A stretch of 64,000 nucleotides of DNA from Streptomyces sp. GSL17-111 (GTDB lineage: Bacteria > Actinomycetota > Actinomycetes > Streptomycetales > Streptomycetaceae). The DNA lies in assembly GCF_037911585.1 (NCBI RefSeq), contig NZ_JBAJNS010000001.1, forward strand, positions 3,838,001 to 3,902,000. Reading direction: 5' to 3'. A program made the translations under genes and the position numbers. Every line of letters starts with the position of its first letter. The stretch's first letter is position 1. Positions 19,102 through 28,268 of this stretch are shown here, in pieces. Below the pieces are notes generated by a model. The model saw only the letters and a program-made list of their open reading frames with translations, ran no database searches and was not told the origin of the DNA.

Positions 19102-22100
19102 TCACACCGGGCGGGGAGGCAGCGGCGGGCGGCGGCGGTCGGGGACGTCGGAGACGTCCGGCGGGGTGCTGGCCGGATGTCGTTCCAGCAGGTCCAACGC
19201 CGTGCGGACGGCCGTGTCCAGCACGGTGTAGCGGCCCTCGGCCCAGTCCAGCGGGGTGCGCAGCGCCTCGATGTCCGGGGCGACGCCGTGGTTCTCCACG
19301 TCCCAGCCGTAGGCGTCGAACCAGGCCGCGTTCATCGGCACGGTGATGACCGAGCCGTCGCCGAGCCGGTGGCGGCCCGTCATGCCGACGACCCCGCCCC
19401 ACGTGCGCGAGCCGACGACGGGCCCCAGGCCGAGCAGCCGGAACGCGGCGGTGATCATGTCGCCGTCGGAGGACGTCGCCTCGTCGGCCAGCGCGACGAT
19501 CGGCCCGCGCGGCGCGTTGGAGGTGTACGAGACGGGCTCGGCGTCCCGCGTCAGGTCCCAGCCGAGGATGGTGCGGGTCAGGCCCTCGATGACCAGCTCG
19601 CTGATGTTGCCGCCCGCGTTGCCCCGGACGTCCACGATGAGCGCCGGGCGGGAGACCTCCATGCGCAGGTCGCGGTTGAACTGCGCCCAGCCCGAGCCGC
19701 CCATGTCCGGGATGTGCAGGTAGCCGCAGCGGTCGTCGCTCAGCTTCCGCACGACCGCCCGGCGTTTGGCCACCCAGTCCTGGTACCGCAGCGGCCGCTC
19801 GTCGATCAGCGGGACGACGGCCACGCGGCGCGCGGGCCCGGCGCCCCCGGGGGCGCGGAAGGCCAGCTCCACCGTCGTGCCGCCGGCTCCGGCCAGCAGG
19901 GGGTACGGCCCGGCGGCCGGGTCCACGGGGCGCCCGTCCACGTGGGTGAGCACGGCGCCGTCCCGGATGCCCGAACCGGCCAGGGGTGAGCGGGCCTTGG
20001 AGTCGGAGGACTCGCCCGGCAGGATGCGCGAGACGATCCACTCGCCGTCCTTCGTGCGAGCCAGGTTGGCCCCCAGCAGCCCGATCGGGCGCTGGTAGTG
20101 CGGCGGGCCCTCGTTGCGTCGGGCGGCGGCCACGTACGCGTGCGAGGTCCCCAGCTCGCCCAGCACCTCGCGCAGCAGGTCGGCGAACTCGTCGGGGGAC
20201 GCCACCCGGTCCACCAGCGGCCGGTACTGGGCCAGCACCGCGTCCCAGTCGATGCCGCACATGCCCGGCTCCCAGAAGTAGGCGCGCGTGATGCGGCCGG
20301 CCTCCTCGAACGCCTGCCGCCACTGCGCGCCGGGGTGCACGTCGTGGAGGATGCGACGCAGGTCGATCCAGACGGTGGAGTCGCCGTCGGCGAGGTCGTT
20401 GGCGGGCACGGCGCGCAGATCGCCCTCGTCGTTGACGACCATGCGGGTGCCGTCGCCGCTGACGGCGAAGGAGTCGGCGTCGGCGCTCAGCTCGATGCGC
20501 TTGGCGCGCGCCGGGTCGAAGTGCTCCAGGGTGGGACGCCCCGAGGTGTCGGCCGGGTTGACGAACGTCTCGCCGAGCGCGCCGGAGATCGGATAGCGCA
20601 GCCAGACCAGCCCGCCGCCCGCGACCGGGGTCAGGGCCGAGTACTTCGACGCCGTCACCGGGAACGGCGTGACGCGGCTGGCCAGCCCCTCGGCCTCCAC
20701 CAGCACGGCGCGGTCCTCGTCGAAACCGCCCGGCAGCTCCGTGGGGTCCAGACCCCCGGTGGCGGGGCGCCCCTCGGGGTTCAGCGCGAAGGGGGACGGC
20801 GTCGCGGAGGAGAGCGGGACGAGGTAGGGGCGGCAGCCCAGCGGGAACGACAGGTCCCCGGTGTGCACGTCGTACACCGGGTCGAAGCCCCGCCAGGACA
20901 GGAACGCCAGGTAGCGGCCGTCCCGGGTGAACACCGGCTGCTCGTCCTCGAACCGGGCGTCGGTGACGTCGATGACCGTGCCGTCCGCGATCCGGGCGAT
21001 GCGGATCTGGCGCAGGGTGCGCCCTATGCCCGGGTGCGCCCAGGCCAGCCACTGGGAGTCGGGGGAGAAGGCGAGGTCGCGCACCGGGCCGTTGGCGGAG
21101 CGCAGCAGCTCGGTGACGACCGGTTCACCGCCGTCCCCTCCGTCAGCTCCTTCCTTTCCCGCGCCGCCGTCGCTGCCGTCCTCCGGGCCGCCGTCTCCTC
21201 CCTCGCCGGCGCCCTCCTCCGCGCCGGCGCCGTCCTCGCCCGCCCGGGGGGCCTCCGCGCCGTCCGTCACCCCGCCCGCCGCCGTGTCGTTCTCCCGGGC
21301 CAGGAGCCCGGCCACGTCGACCAGCAGCAGCCGTCCGTCGTGTGCGGCGACGGCGAGGGTGTCGCCGTCGGGGGAGGAGACCAGCTCGTGCACCCGGCCC
21401 AGCCGCCCGGCCGCCACCCGGCGCGGGCCCCGCCCACCGCTGGCCCTCGGCAGCCAGGCGATCTCGACGGCGTCCTCCCCCTCGGCGTCGGTGACGTACG
21501 CGATGCGCCCGGTGGAGCCGAGCATTTCCGGCAGCCGCACCCGCACGCCGGGTGTACTGGAGATGACCCGGGCCGGGCCGTCGCGGTGCGTCAGCCAGTA
21601 CAGGCTGCCGCCGACGCACACGGCGCTGGCCCGGCCCGTCCTGTCCACCGCCAGGCCGTCGAGCCGGGTGGCCGCGGGGACCTGGTAGCCGCGCCGCCCG
21701 GTGCGCGGCCCGCACAGCATGACGTCCAGGCGGCGGGGTGTGCCGCCGGGGCTCAGGTCGTCCACCAGCCACACCTCCCCGGCGCACTGGTAGACGACGC
21801 GGGTGCCGTCGCAGGAGGCGTGCCGGGCGTAGAAGTCGGCGTGGTCGGTGTGCCGCCGCAGGTCGGTGCCGTCCGTGCGGCACGAGTAGAGGTTCCCGAC
21901 GCCCTCGTGGTCGGAGAGGAAGGCGATCCGCCACCCGGGTGAGCCGTCCTCGCCCGTCTCCGAGGGGTCGCGGACGAACATCGGGGCGTCCAGGTGTCCG
22001 GCCAGCTCGGGCAGCAGCCGCCGTCCGTGCAGCCACAGCCGTCCCGTGGCACCGCCCCGGTAGCGCTTCCAGGCGGCCGGTTCGTGCGGCGGGCAGCCGG

Positions 22101-22587
22101 TGAGGAGGAGGGTGCGCCGCTCCCCGCCCGGGTAGCCCAGCAGGTCGTCCACGGCGATGTCGGTACACGGCCCCCACGGCAGCCGTCCGCCGGGCCCGCC
22201 GTCCAGCGGCAGCCGGTACGCCCAGGTGAAGTGCGGGAACGGCTGCCCGTGCGAGGCGACGGCCAGGACGTCCCCCTCCGGCGTCCAGCCGCAGACCCGC
22301 GTGTCGGGGGCGCCCCAGTACGTCAGCCGCCGGGCCGGGCCCCCGGCGACGTCGACGAGGTGGATCTCCGGGTCGAGGCTGCGCCACGAGGTGAACGCGA
22401 TGTGCCGCCCGTCGGGGGAGAAGCGCGGCGGACCCAGCCGGGTGCGGTCGACCGTGAGCCGCCAGGCCCGCTCCGGGCGCCGCCCCGGCAGGACGAGGGG
22501 CGCCGCCCACACGTCGTCCTCGGCGACGAAGCAGAGCAGGTCACCGTGGAGGTGCGGGAACCGGAGGTACGCGGCGTCGTCACTCAC
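19102..22587 (-). CDS. Tricorn protease (S41 family)
   Basis: 1161 residues from GTG at 22587. Domain order fits Tricorn: an N-terminal six-bladed propeller (AYLRFPHLHGDLLCFVAEDDVWAAPL), a second seven-bladed propeller, a PDZ-like domain (about 860-960) and the S41 catalytic core with DVRGNAGGN and the nucleophile Ser in TSSDGDM. It degrades peptides released by the proteasome or Clp proteases in the cytoplasm. An acidic Gly/Asp/Glu-rich stretch of about 60 residues (coding bases about 21120-21290) is inserted between the two propellers and is probably a disordered linker. It is somewhat longer than the roughly 1070-residue archaeal enzyme because of that insert. Confidence 0.9.
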   Translation of the reverse strand: MSDDAAYLRFPHLHGDLLCFVAEDDVWAAPLVLPGRRPERAWRLTVDRTRLGPPRFSPDGRHIAFTSWRSLDPEIHLVDVAGGPARRLTYWGAPDTRVCGWTPEGDVLAVASHGQPFPHFTWAYRLPLDGGPGGRLPWGPCTDIAVDDLLGYPGGERRTLLLTGCPPHEPAAWKRYRGGATGRLWLHGRRLLPELAGHLDAPMFVRDPSETGEDGSPGWRIAFLSDHEGVGNLYSCRTDGTDLRRHTDHADFYARHASCDGTRVVYQCAGEVWLVDDLSPGGTPRRLDVMLCGPRTGRRGYQVPAATRLDGLAVDRTGRASAVCVGGSLYWLTHRDGPARVISSTPGVRVRLPEMLGSTGRIAYVTDAEGEDAVEIAWLPRASGGRGPRRVAAGRLGRVHELVSSPDGDTLAVAAHDGRLLLVDVAGLLARENDTAAGGVTDGAEAPRAGEDGAGAEEGAGEGGDGGPEDGSDGGAGKEGADGGDGGEPVVTELLRSANGPVRDLAFSPDSQWLAWAHPGIGRTLRQIRIARIADGTVIDVTDARFEDEQPVFTRDGRYLAFLSWRGFDPVYDVHTGDLSFPLGCRPYLVPLSSATPSPFALNPEGRPATGGLDPTELPGGFDEDRAVLVEAEGLASRVTPFPVTASKYSALTPVAGGGLVWLRYPISGALGETFVNPADTSGRPTLEHFDPARAKRIELSADADSFAVSGDGTRMVVNDEGDLRAVPANDLADGDSTVWIDLRRILHDVHPGAQWRQAFEEAGRITRAYFWEPGMCGIDWDAVLAQYRPLVDRVASPDEFADLLREVLGELGTSHAYVAAARRNEGPPHYQRPIGLLGANLARTKDGEWIVSRILPGESSDSKARSPLAGSGIRDGAVLTHVDGRPVDPAAGPYPLLAGAGGTTVELAFRAPGGAGPARRVAVVPLIDERPLRYQDWVAKRRAVVRKLSDDRCGYLHIPDMGGSGWAQFNRDLRMEVSRPALIVDVRGNAGGNISELVIEGLTRTILGWDLTRDAEPVSYTSNAPRGPIVALADEATSSDGDMITAAFRLLGLGPVVGSRTWGGVVGMTGRHRLGDGSVITVPMNAAWFDAYGWDVENHGVAPDIEALRTPLDWAEGRYTVLDTAVRTALDLLERHPASTPPDVSDVPDRRRPPLPPRPV

Positions 22588-22803
22588 CCCTCTTATGGTT
22601 CGGCCGCCCCCGGGCCCCGGCAACTCGGCGGCGCGCGGTCGGGACGCGCGCCGGGAACGGGACGTTCCGCCTGTTCGATGTGACCTGCGCCTCAGTGCGG
22701 CGAACCGGGCACCCCGGACGCGGGCTCACGCGTCTCTTCTGTCAGGGACTGTCATTTTCTCCCGCACCGACTGCCCGCCCGACCAGACCGGAGTATCCCT
22801 CCC

Positions 22804-25056
22804 GTGGCCACCTTCCTGTACAAGCTCGGCCGGCTCGCCTTCCGGCGGCGGCGCATCGTTGCCCTGTTGTGGGCCGCGGTGCTCGTCGTCGTGATCGGCG
22901 CCGCGTCGACCGCCGGAGACCCCCCCGACGACGAGTTCGCGCTGCCGGGAACGGAGTCCCAGCAGGCGTTCGACCTGATGGAGGACCGCAGCCCGGGTGA
23001 CGCCGCCGCCGACGGCGCGCAGGGCCGCTTCGTCTTCAAGGCCCCGGACGGCGAGGCCATCACCGAGCCGGACAACCAGGCCGCCGTGGAGAAGGTGCTC
23101 GGGGCGCTGTCGCCGGAGAAGCACCAGCAGATCGTCAGCATCGAGAACCCCTTCGAGACCAAGACGATCAGCCAGGACGGCACCACCGCGATCGCCAACG
23201 GCTCCTACGAGGTGCCGGGCCCCGAGCTGGAGGACCAGACCCGGGAGCAGATCGAGGAGGCCGCCGACCTCGGGCGGGAGGCCGGGCTCACCGTCGAGGT
23301 CGGCGGTGACGTGCTCTTCGCCGAGCCGGACATGGGCCACGGCGAGATCATCGGCATCGGTGTCGCCGCGCTCGTCCTCATCCTCACCTTCGGCTCGCTC
23401 GTGGCCGCCGGGCTGCCGCTGATCACCGCACTCATCGGCGTGATGATCGGCGTCACCGGCATCGTGGCCCTCGGGTCGACGCTCGGCCTGTCGGCCACCA
23501 CCGGCACGCTCGCCATGATGATCGGCCTCGCCGTCGGCATCGACTACGCGCTCTTCATCGCCTCCCGCTACCGCGCCGAGCTGGCGGAGGGCCGCGACCG
23601 CGAGGAGGCCGTCGGCCGAGCCGTCGGAACCGCCGGTTCCGCCGTCGTCTTCGCCGGTCTCACCGTGATCATCGCGCTGGCCGGTCTCGCCGTCGTCAAC
23701 GTGCCGATCCTCACCAAGATGGGCTTCGCCGCCGCGGCGACGGTCGTCATCGCGGTGCTCGTCGCCATCACCCTCGTCCCGGCCGCGCTCGGCATGGTCG
23801 GCAAGCGCATCTTCGGCCGCAAGGTCCGCAACGCCAACCCGGAGACGGGCGTCCCCGCGCCCGAGACGGCCGACAGCAAGCCCGGCCTGGGCACCCGCTG
23901 GGCCCGCTTCACGCTGCGCAAGCCGCTCGTCGTCCTGCTGGTCTCGGTCATCGGCCTGGGGGTCGCCGCCCTCCCGGTCGGCAGCATGACGCTCGGCCTC
24001 CCCGACGAGGGCAACCAGCCCACGTCCACCACCCAGCGCCGCGCCTACGACCTCGTCGCCGAGGGCTTCGGCCCGGGCTTCAACGGCCCGCTGCTCGTCG
24101 TCATGGACTTCGACGAGGTCATCGCCGACGGCGGTGACCCGCAGGCGGCGGCCGAGGAGGTCGGCAACAGCATCCGCGAGCTGGACGGCGTCGCCAACGT
24201 CGCCCCCGCGCAGCTGCTCAACGAGAAGGGCGACGCGGGCGTCATGGCCGTCGTCCCCGAGTCCCGGCCGAGCAGCACCGAGACCGAGGACCTGGTGCGG
24301 GAGATCCGCGACCGCGCCGGCTCCTACGAGGAGCAGACCGGTGCCCTCGTCCTCGTCTCCGGCTTCACCGCCAGCGGCATCGACTTCTCGCAGGTCATGG
24401 ACGACGCCCTGGTGCCCTACCTGACGCTGGTCGTCGGCCTGGCCTTCGTCCTGCTGCTCATGGTGTTCCGCTCGGTGCTGGTGCCCCTCAAGGCGGCGCT
24501 CGGCTTCCTGCTGTCCGTGCTGGCTGCGCTGGGCGCCGTCGTCGCGGTCTTCCAGTGGGGCTGGCTGGCCGGCGTGCTGGGCGTGGAGCAGACCGGCCCG
24601 ATCATGAGCATGATGCCGATCTTCATGATCGGTGTGATCTTCGGTCTGGCCATGGACTACGAGGTCTTCCTCGTCACCCGGATGCGGGAGGCCTACGTCC
24701 ACGGCGAGCGGCCCGGCCAGGCGGTCGTGACCGGCTTCAAGCTCGGCGCCCGCGTGGTGACCGCCGCGGCCGTCATCATGATCAGCGTCTTCGCGGGCTT
24801 CATCGGCGCCGGCGACTCCATGGTCAAGATGATGGGCTTCGGCCTGGCCGTGGCCATCCTCTTCGACGCCTTCGTCGTGCGCATGGCCATCGTGCCCGCC
24901 GTGCTGGCCCTGCTGGGCGACAAGGCGTGGTGGCTGCCGAAGTGGCTGGACCGCGCGCTGCCCAACGTCGACGTCGAGGGCGAGCGGCTGCAGAAGCACC
25001 TGGCCAAGGCCGAAGGCCCCGCCGCCGACCCGGAGCGGGAGCGCGTCTCCGTCTGA
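22804..25056 (+). CDS. MMPL/RND-family transporter
   Basis: 750 residues from GTG at 22804. One N-terminal membrane helix, an extracytoplasmic loop, then five helices including the conserved GIDYALF motif (LAVGIDYALFIASRYR). A second repeat with the equivalent GLAMDYEVFLVTRMREAY gives the 12-helix RND layout. Members export lipids or drugs using the proton gradient. There is no regulator or lipid-synthesis gene next to it, so the cargo is unknown. A strong hairpin follows the stop. Confidence 0.9.
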   Translation: MATFLYKLGRLAFRRRRIVALLWAAVLVVVIGAASTAGDPPDDEFALPGTESQQAFDLMEDRSPGDAAADGAQGRFVFKAPDGEAITEPDNQAAVEKVLGALSPEKHQQIVSIENPFETKTISQDGTTAIANGSYEVPGPELEDQTREQIEEAADLGREAGLTVEVGGDVLFAEPDMGHGEIIGIGVAALVLILTFGSLVAAGLPLITALIGVMIGVTGIVALGSTLGLSATTGTLAMMIGLAVGIDYALFIASRYRAELAEGRDREEAVGRAVGTAGSAVVFAGLTVIIALAGLAVVNVPILTKMGFAAAATVVIAVLVAITLVPAALGMVGKRIFGRKVRNANPETGVPAPETADSKPGLGTRWARFTLRKPLVVLLVSVIGLGVAALPVGSMTLGLPDEGNQPTSTTQRRAYDLVAEGFGPGFNGPLLVVMDFDEVIADGGDPQAAAEEVGNSIRELDGVANVAPAQLLNEKGDAGVMAVVPESRPSSTETEDLVREIRDRAGSYEEQTGALVLVSGFTASGIDFSQVMDDALVPYLTLVVGLAFVLLLMVFRSVLVPLKAALGFLLSVLAALGAVVAVFQWGWLAGVLGVEQTGPIMSMMPIFMIGVIFGLAMDYEVFLVTRMREAYVHGERPGQAVVTGFKLGARVVTAAAVIMISVFAGFIGAGDSMVKMMGFGLAVAILFDAFVVRMAIVPAVLALLGDKAWWLPKWLDRALPNVDVEGERLQKHLAKAEGPAADPERERVSV

Positions 25057-25068
25057 CCCCGCACACCC

Positions 25069-25102
25069 CGATGGCCCGGCACCGCGAGGCGCCGGGCCAT
25101 CG
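25069..25102. terminator. Bidirectional hairpin terminator
   Basis: CGATGGCCCGGC, ten-base loop, GCCGGGCCATCG: a perfect 12-bp stem between the convergent MMPL and SsgA-like genes. There is no T-run, as is common in streptomycetes. Confidence 0.65.
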
Positions 25103-25164
25103 GCGTGCGTGGCCGGGAGGTGTGCGGGCGCCGCAGCCTCCGGACGCGCCACGTTCGTCGGTGG

Positions 25165-25581
25165 TCAGACGGAGCCGAGCAGGGCGGCGAGGGCGCCGTC
25201 GACGTCGAGCCGGGCGGTCTCCACGGCCTGCGGGACGAAGGTGTACGTCGCGGCCAGGAACCGGTGCAGGTCCTCCGCCGCCAGCTCCACCAGCGCCGAG
25301 CCCTGCGGCGCCTTCAGCTCCATGAACGTCCGCCCGGGCGGGCCGGGGCGGAAGCGCACGTCGCCGTCGCCAGCCGGTCCGCGCAGTCCCTCGTCCAGCA
25401 GTCGGCGGGCGAAGACCCAGGTGACCTCGGCGCCGTGCAGGGCCGCCTCGGCGGGGAAGGCGACCCGGACGGCGAGCGGGTCGGAGGTGTCGTAGCGCAG
25501 CGTCGCCGGTACCGGACGGTCGCCGGGGCGGCTGGCCAGCCGTACGTTGACGGTGTGGTCGATGGTGAGCGGTCGTCGCAT
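25165..25581 (-). CDS. SsgA-like protein (sporulation/cell division regulator family)
   Basis: 138 residues from ATG at 25581, the length typical of SsgA/SsgB-like proteins. Characteristic stretches: VPATLRYDTSDPLAVRVAF, EVTWVFARRLLDEGL and GDVRFRPGPPG. These small proteins act in septum placement, FtsZ recruitment (SsgB) and spore-wall maturation and occur only in morphologically complex actinomycetes, so this gene is a lineage marker. Which of the SsgA-G paralogues it is cannot be settled by eye. Upstream is a 406-bp non-coding stretch. Confidence 0.88.
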   Translation of the reverse strand: MRRPLTIDHTVNVRLASRPGDRPVPATLRYDTSDPLAVRVAFPAEAALHGAEVTWVFARRLLDEGLRGPAGDGDVRFRPGPPGRTFMELKAPQGSALVELAAEDLHRFLAATYTFVPQAVETARLDVDGALAALLGSV

Positions 25582-25987
25582 CGTCGGGCTCCTTCGCGGG
25601 CGGATGCCCGTCGCTGTGTAAGACCCGCAAACCGGCGTACGGGTGCGGCCGCGCGCCTGTGAACTCCCCCACACGACCCTGTGCGCCCGCCGGGTGTCGC
25701 ACAGTGAGGGATGCGCTTGTGCAAGCCGTTCGCACCAGATGCCTATCATCGTTCGATCGCGCCGTGATCGAAGCGTTCCCTCATCCCGGCCGCGCACGGC
25801 CCGACGCGCAGGCCCCTGTGCGACGGGGAACTGCTGCGCGCCCACCGGCCGGAGCCGCCCTTCGGCTTCGACCCCCACTCGGTCGCCCTTGCGGACGCGT
25901 AGCGCACCATAGGGGACGACCAGTACACACCGGCCGCGCCGCGTTCAGCGGGCGGACCGGACCGCACCAGGCAGGAGCAGCAGCGCA
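25582..25987. other. 406-bp intergenic region between ssgA-like gene and serine hydrolase
   Basis: Divergent promoter region. I see no RNA gene or repeat. One reading (+ strand, ending at a TAG near 25902) has coding-like third positions and the stretch PPFGFDPHSVALADA, but it has no credible start or ribosome site and is not called. Confidence 0.4.
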
Positions 25988-27253
25988 GTGACCGACGTCC
26001 AGGGCACGGTGACCGCCGGATTCGAACCGGTCCTGAACGCCTTCCGCACGAACTTCACCGAGCGCGGTGACGTCGGCGCGGCCGTGACCGTCTACCGCGA
26101 CGGCCGCCCCGTCGTCGACCTGTGGGCCGGCCGCGCCGACGCCGACGCAGCCCCCGGTGCCGACGCAGCCCCCGGTGCCGACGCAGCCGCCGGTGCCGCC
26201 GGTGCCGACGACGCCCCCGCCCGCCCCTGGCGGTGCGAGACGGCCCAGGTGATCCGCTCGGCCACGAAGGGCCCGGCCGCCGCCGTCCTCCACCTCCTGC
26301 AACAGCGCGGCCGGATCGACCTGGACGCGCCGGTCGGCACCTACTGGCCGGAGTTCAAGGCCCACGGCAAGGAACGCGTCCTCGTCCGTCACCTGCTCGC
26401 CCACCGCGCCGGGCTGCCCGTCCTGGACACCCCGCTCGCCCCCGAGCAGGCCCGGGACGGCGTGAGCGGCCCCGCCGCCCTGGCGGCGCAGCCGCCGCTG
26501 TGGGAGCCGGGCACCGCGCACGGCTACCACGCGCACACCTACGGCTGGCTGCTGGGCGAGGTCGTGGCCCGCGCGACGGGCCGCACCCTCGGGCGGTGGT
26601 TCGCCGAGGAGATCGCCGACCCGCTCGGCCTGGACCTGTGGATCGGCCTCCCCGACGCCGAGGCCCCCCGCGTCGGACGTCTGGCCCCCGTGCCCGCCCC
26701 GGAGCCGCCCGCGTCGGCCGGGCTGAAGGTGCGCCCCAAGCCCGACGTCGCCCGGGCCCACCAGGACCCCGACTCGCCGACCCGCCGGGCCTTCGGCGTC
26801 GTCGACCCGCTGCCCGACGAGAACGACCCGGCCCACCGGGCCGCCGAGCAGCCCTCCTCCGGCGGTGTGGCCACGGCCCACGGCCTGGCCCGCTTCTACG
26901 CCGCGCTCGTCGGTCCCGTCGAGGACGCCGGACGCGGCCCCGGGCGCCGCCTCTACGTGCCGGCCACCCTGGCCCTCGCCCGCACCGAGGAGTCCGTCGG
27001 CCCCGACCGCGTCCTGGTCGTGCGGACGCGTTTCGGCTCCGGGTACATGCTCCACGGCCCCTCCTCGCCGATGCTCTCCCCGGCCTCCTTCGGCCACCCC
27101 GGACGCGGCGGATCGCTCGCCTTCGCCGACCCGGAGACGGGGATCGGCTTCGGCTACGTCACGAACGGCATGCAGCGGTCCGTGACGTCCGACCCCCGTG
27201 CCCAGGCCCTCGTCCGCGCCCTCCGCACCTGCCTGCGGGACGCGCGGCACTGA
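25988..27253 (+). CDS. Serine hydrolase, class C beta-lactamase/EstB-like family
   Basis: 421 residues from GTG at 25988. The catalytic SxxK motif is SATK (RSATKGP, about residue 90), Tyr in the HAHTYGWLLGE region serves as the second motif, and a C-terminal GHPGRGG replaces the KTG box. It lacks a signal peptide, so it is more likely a cytoplasmic esterase or peptidase than a secreted lactamase. An Ala/Asp/Gly-rich insertion at about residues 50-75 is encoded by three perfect or near-perfect 18-bp repeats (26141-26194), which are absent from the fold core. Confidence 0.85.
   Translation: MTDVQGTVTAGFEPVLNAFRTNFTERGDVGAAVTVYRDGRPVVDLWAGRADADAAPGADAAPGADAAAGAAGADDAPARPWRCETAQVIRSATKGPAAAVLHLLQQRGRIDLDAPVGTYWPEFKAHGKERVLVRHLLAHRAGLPVLDTPLAPEQARDGVSGPAALAAQPPLWEPGTAHGYHAHTYGWLLGEVVARATGRTLGRWFAEEIADPLGLDLWIGLPDAEAPRVGRLAPVPAPEPPASAGLKVRPKPDVARAHQDPDSPTRRAFGVVDPLPDENDPAHRAAEQPSSGGVATAHGLARFYAALVGPVEDAGRGPGRRLYVPATLALARTEESVGPDRVLVVRTRFGSGYMLHGPSSPMLSPASFGHPGRGGSLAFADPETGIGFGYVTNGMQRSVTSDPRAQALVRALRTCLRDARH
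26141..26194 (+). repeat. Three in-frame 18-bp tandem repeats
   Basis: Three copies of an 18-bp unit encoding Ala-Asp-Ala-Ala-Pro-Gly (third copy Ala for Pro), followed by a partial 9-bp copy. It lies in the surface insertion of the serine hydrolase and could expand or contract without frameshift. Confidence 0.85.
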
Positions 27254-27268
27254 CGCGAGCGGCGCCGC

Positions 27269-28258
27269 TCAGACCACCTCCGCCGTCGCCTGCGCGGGCG
27301 TCCGGCCGGTCCAGGTGTGGAAGGCCCGGTAGAAGGAGTTGGGGTCCTGGTAGCCGAGGAGGAAGGAGACCTCCCGTGCCGACAGCCCCGAGTGGTTCAG
27401 GTAGTGCCGGGCCAGCGCCTCGCGCGTCGCGTTGAGGACGGCCTGGAAGCTGGTGCCCTCGTCCTTCAGCCGCCGTTGCAGGGTGCGGGTGCTGACGGTC
27501 AGGGTGCGGGCCGTCGCCTCCATCGCCGCGCTGCCCGCGGGGAGTTGCTCCAGCAGGGCCGCGCGCACCCGGTCCGCCGTGGACGCGTCGGCGTCGAGCT
27601 CCGAGAGCCGTCGGCGCAGCTCCGGCTCGAAGAAGTCCCACATGCGCTGGTCGGCGGTCAGGAACGGCCGGTCCGCGTCGGTCGCGGAGAAGGTGACGGA
27701 CGGCAGCGGGCCGCGCTCGATCGCGGTGCCGAGGAACTCCCGGTAGGGCTCCGCGTCCTGCGGCGGCACGGGGGCGGCGACCCGGAGCGGCCGGACCCCG
27801 GTCCGGGTGGCGGTCCTGGCCAGCACCACCCAGAAGACCAGCTCCGTGGCCACGAGCGGCGGCGGCGGGTCCAGCGTCGCGGGCCACTCGTAGACGACCC
27901 GGATGCGGTTCGGGGCCTCGTCCACGCGCAGCTTGACCGGGCAGACCAGCCGCTTGTGCGTCGCGATCCGGTGGGCGGCCGTCCGCAGTTCCGGGCTGCA
28001 CAGCGCGGCGAACAGCGGGGGGTCGAAGACCTCCGGGGACAGCGCCCGTCCGATGGTGAGCGGCAGCAGGGGGTCGCCCGTCTCCTCCTCCAGCGCGCGC
28101 CACAGGGAGAAGTACCGGGCGGCGGCCAGCCGCACCGGGCCCCTGGCCAGCAGGTCCGGCGGGAGGCCCGCCCGGCGCAGTACGTGGGCGGGGTGGACGC
28201 CGAGGTCCGTCAGCAGCGCCTGCAGGGAGGGCTCCAGGGCGAAGGTGTCAGCGGTCAC
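27269..28258 (-). CDS. AraC-family transcriptional regulator
   Basis: 329 residues from GTG at 28258. The N-terminal region (LQALLTDLGVHPAHVLRRAGLP to about residue 200) matches the arabinose-binding-like domain of the OruR/ArgR-type AraC group. The C-terminal double helix-turn-helix is at about 240-325 (MEATARTLTVSTRTLQRRLKDEG; AREVSFLLGYQDPNSFYRAFHTWTG). It starts 10 bases after the SDR stop on the same strand, so the two are probably one transcript. Confidence 0.88.
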   Translation of the reverse strand: MTADTFALEPSLQALLTDLGVHPAHVLRRAGLPPDLLARGPVRLAAARYFSLWRALEEETGDPLLPLTIGRALSPEVFDPPLFAALCSPELRTAAHRIATHKRLVCPVKLRVDEAPNRIRVVYEWPATLDPPPPLVATELVFWVVLARTATRTGVRPLRVAAPVPPQDAEPYREFLGTAIERGPLPSVTFSATDADRPFLTADQRMWDFFEPELRRRLSELDADASTADRVRAALLEQLPAGSAAMEATARTLTVSTRTLQRRLKDEGTSFQAVLNATREALARHYLNHSGLSAREVSFLLGYQDPNSFYRAFHTWTGRTPAQATAEVV

Positions 28259-28268
28259 GTCGCCACCC

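Noticed and set aside
20098..21942. Long open frame opposite the Tricorn gene
   Set aside because: Arg/Gly/Val-rich shadow of the real gene; no start site or domain.
25643..25912. Short frames in the ssgA-like/serine-hydrolase gap
   Set aside because: No ribosome site and no recognisable protein pattern; one frame has a coding-like tail but no start.
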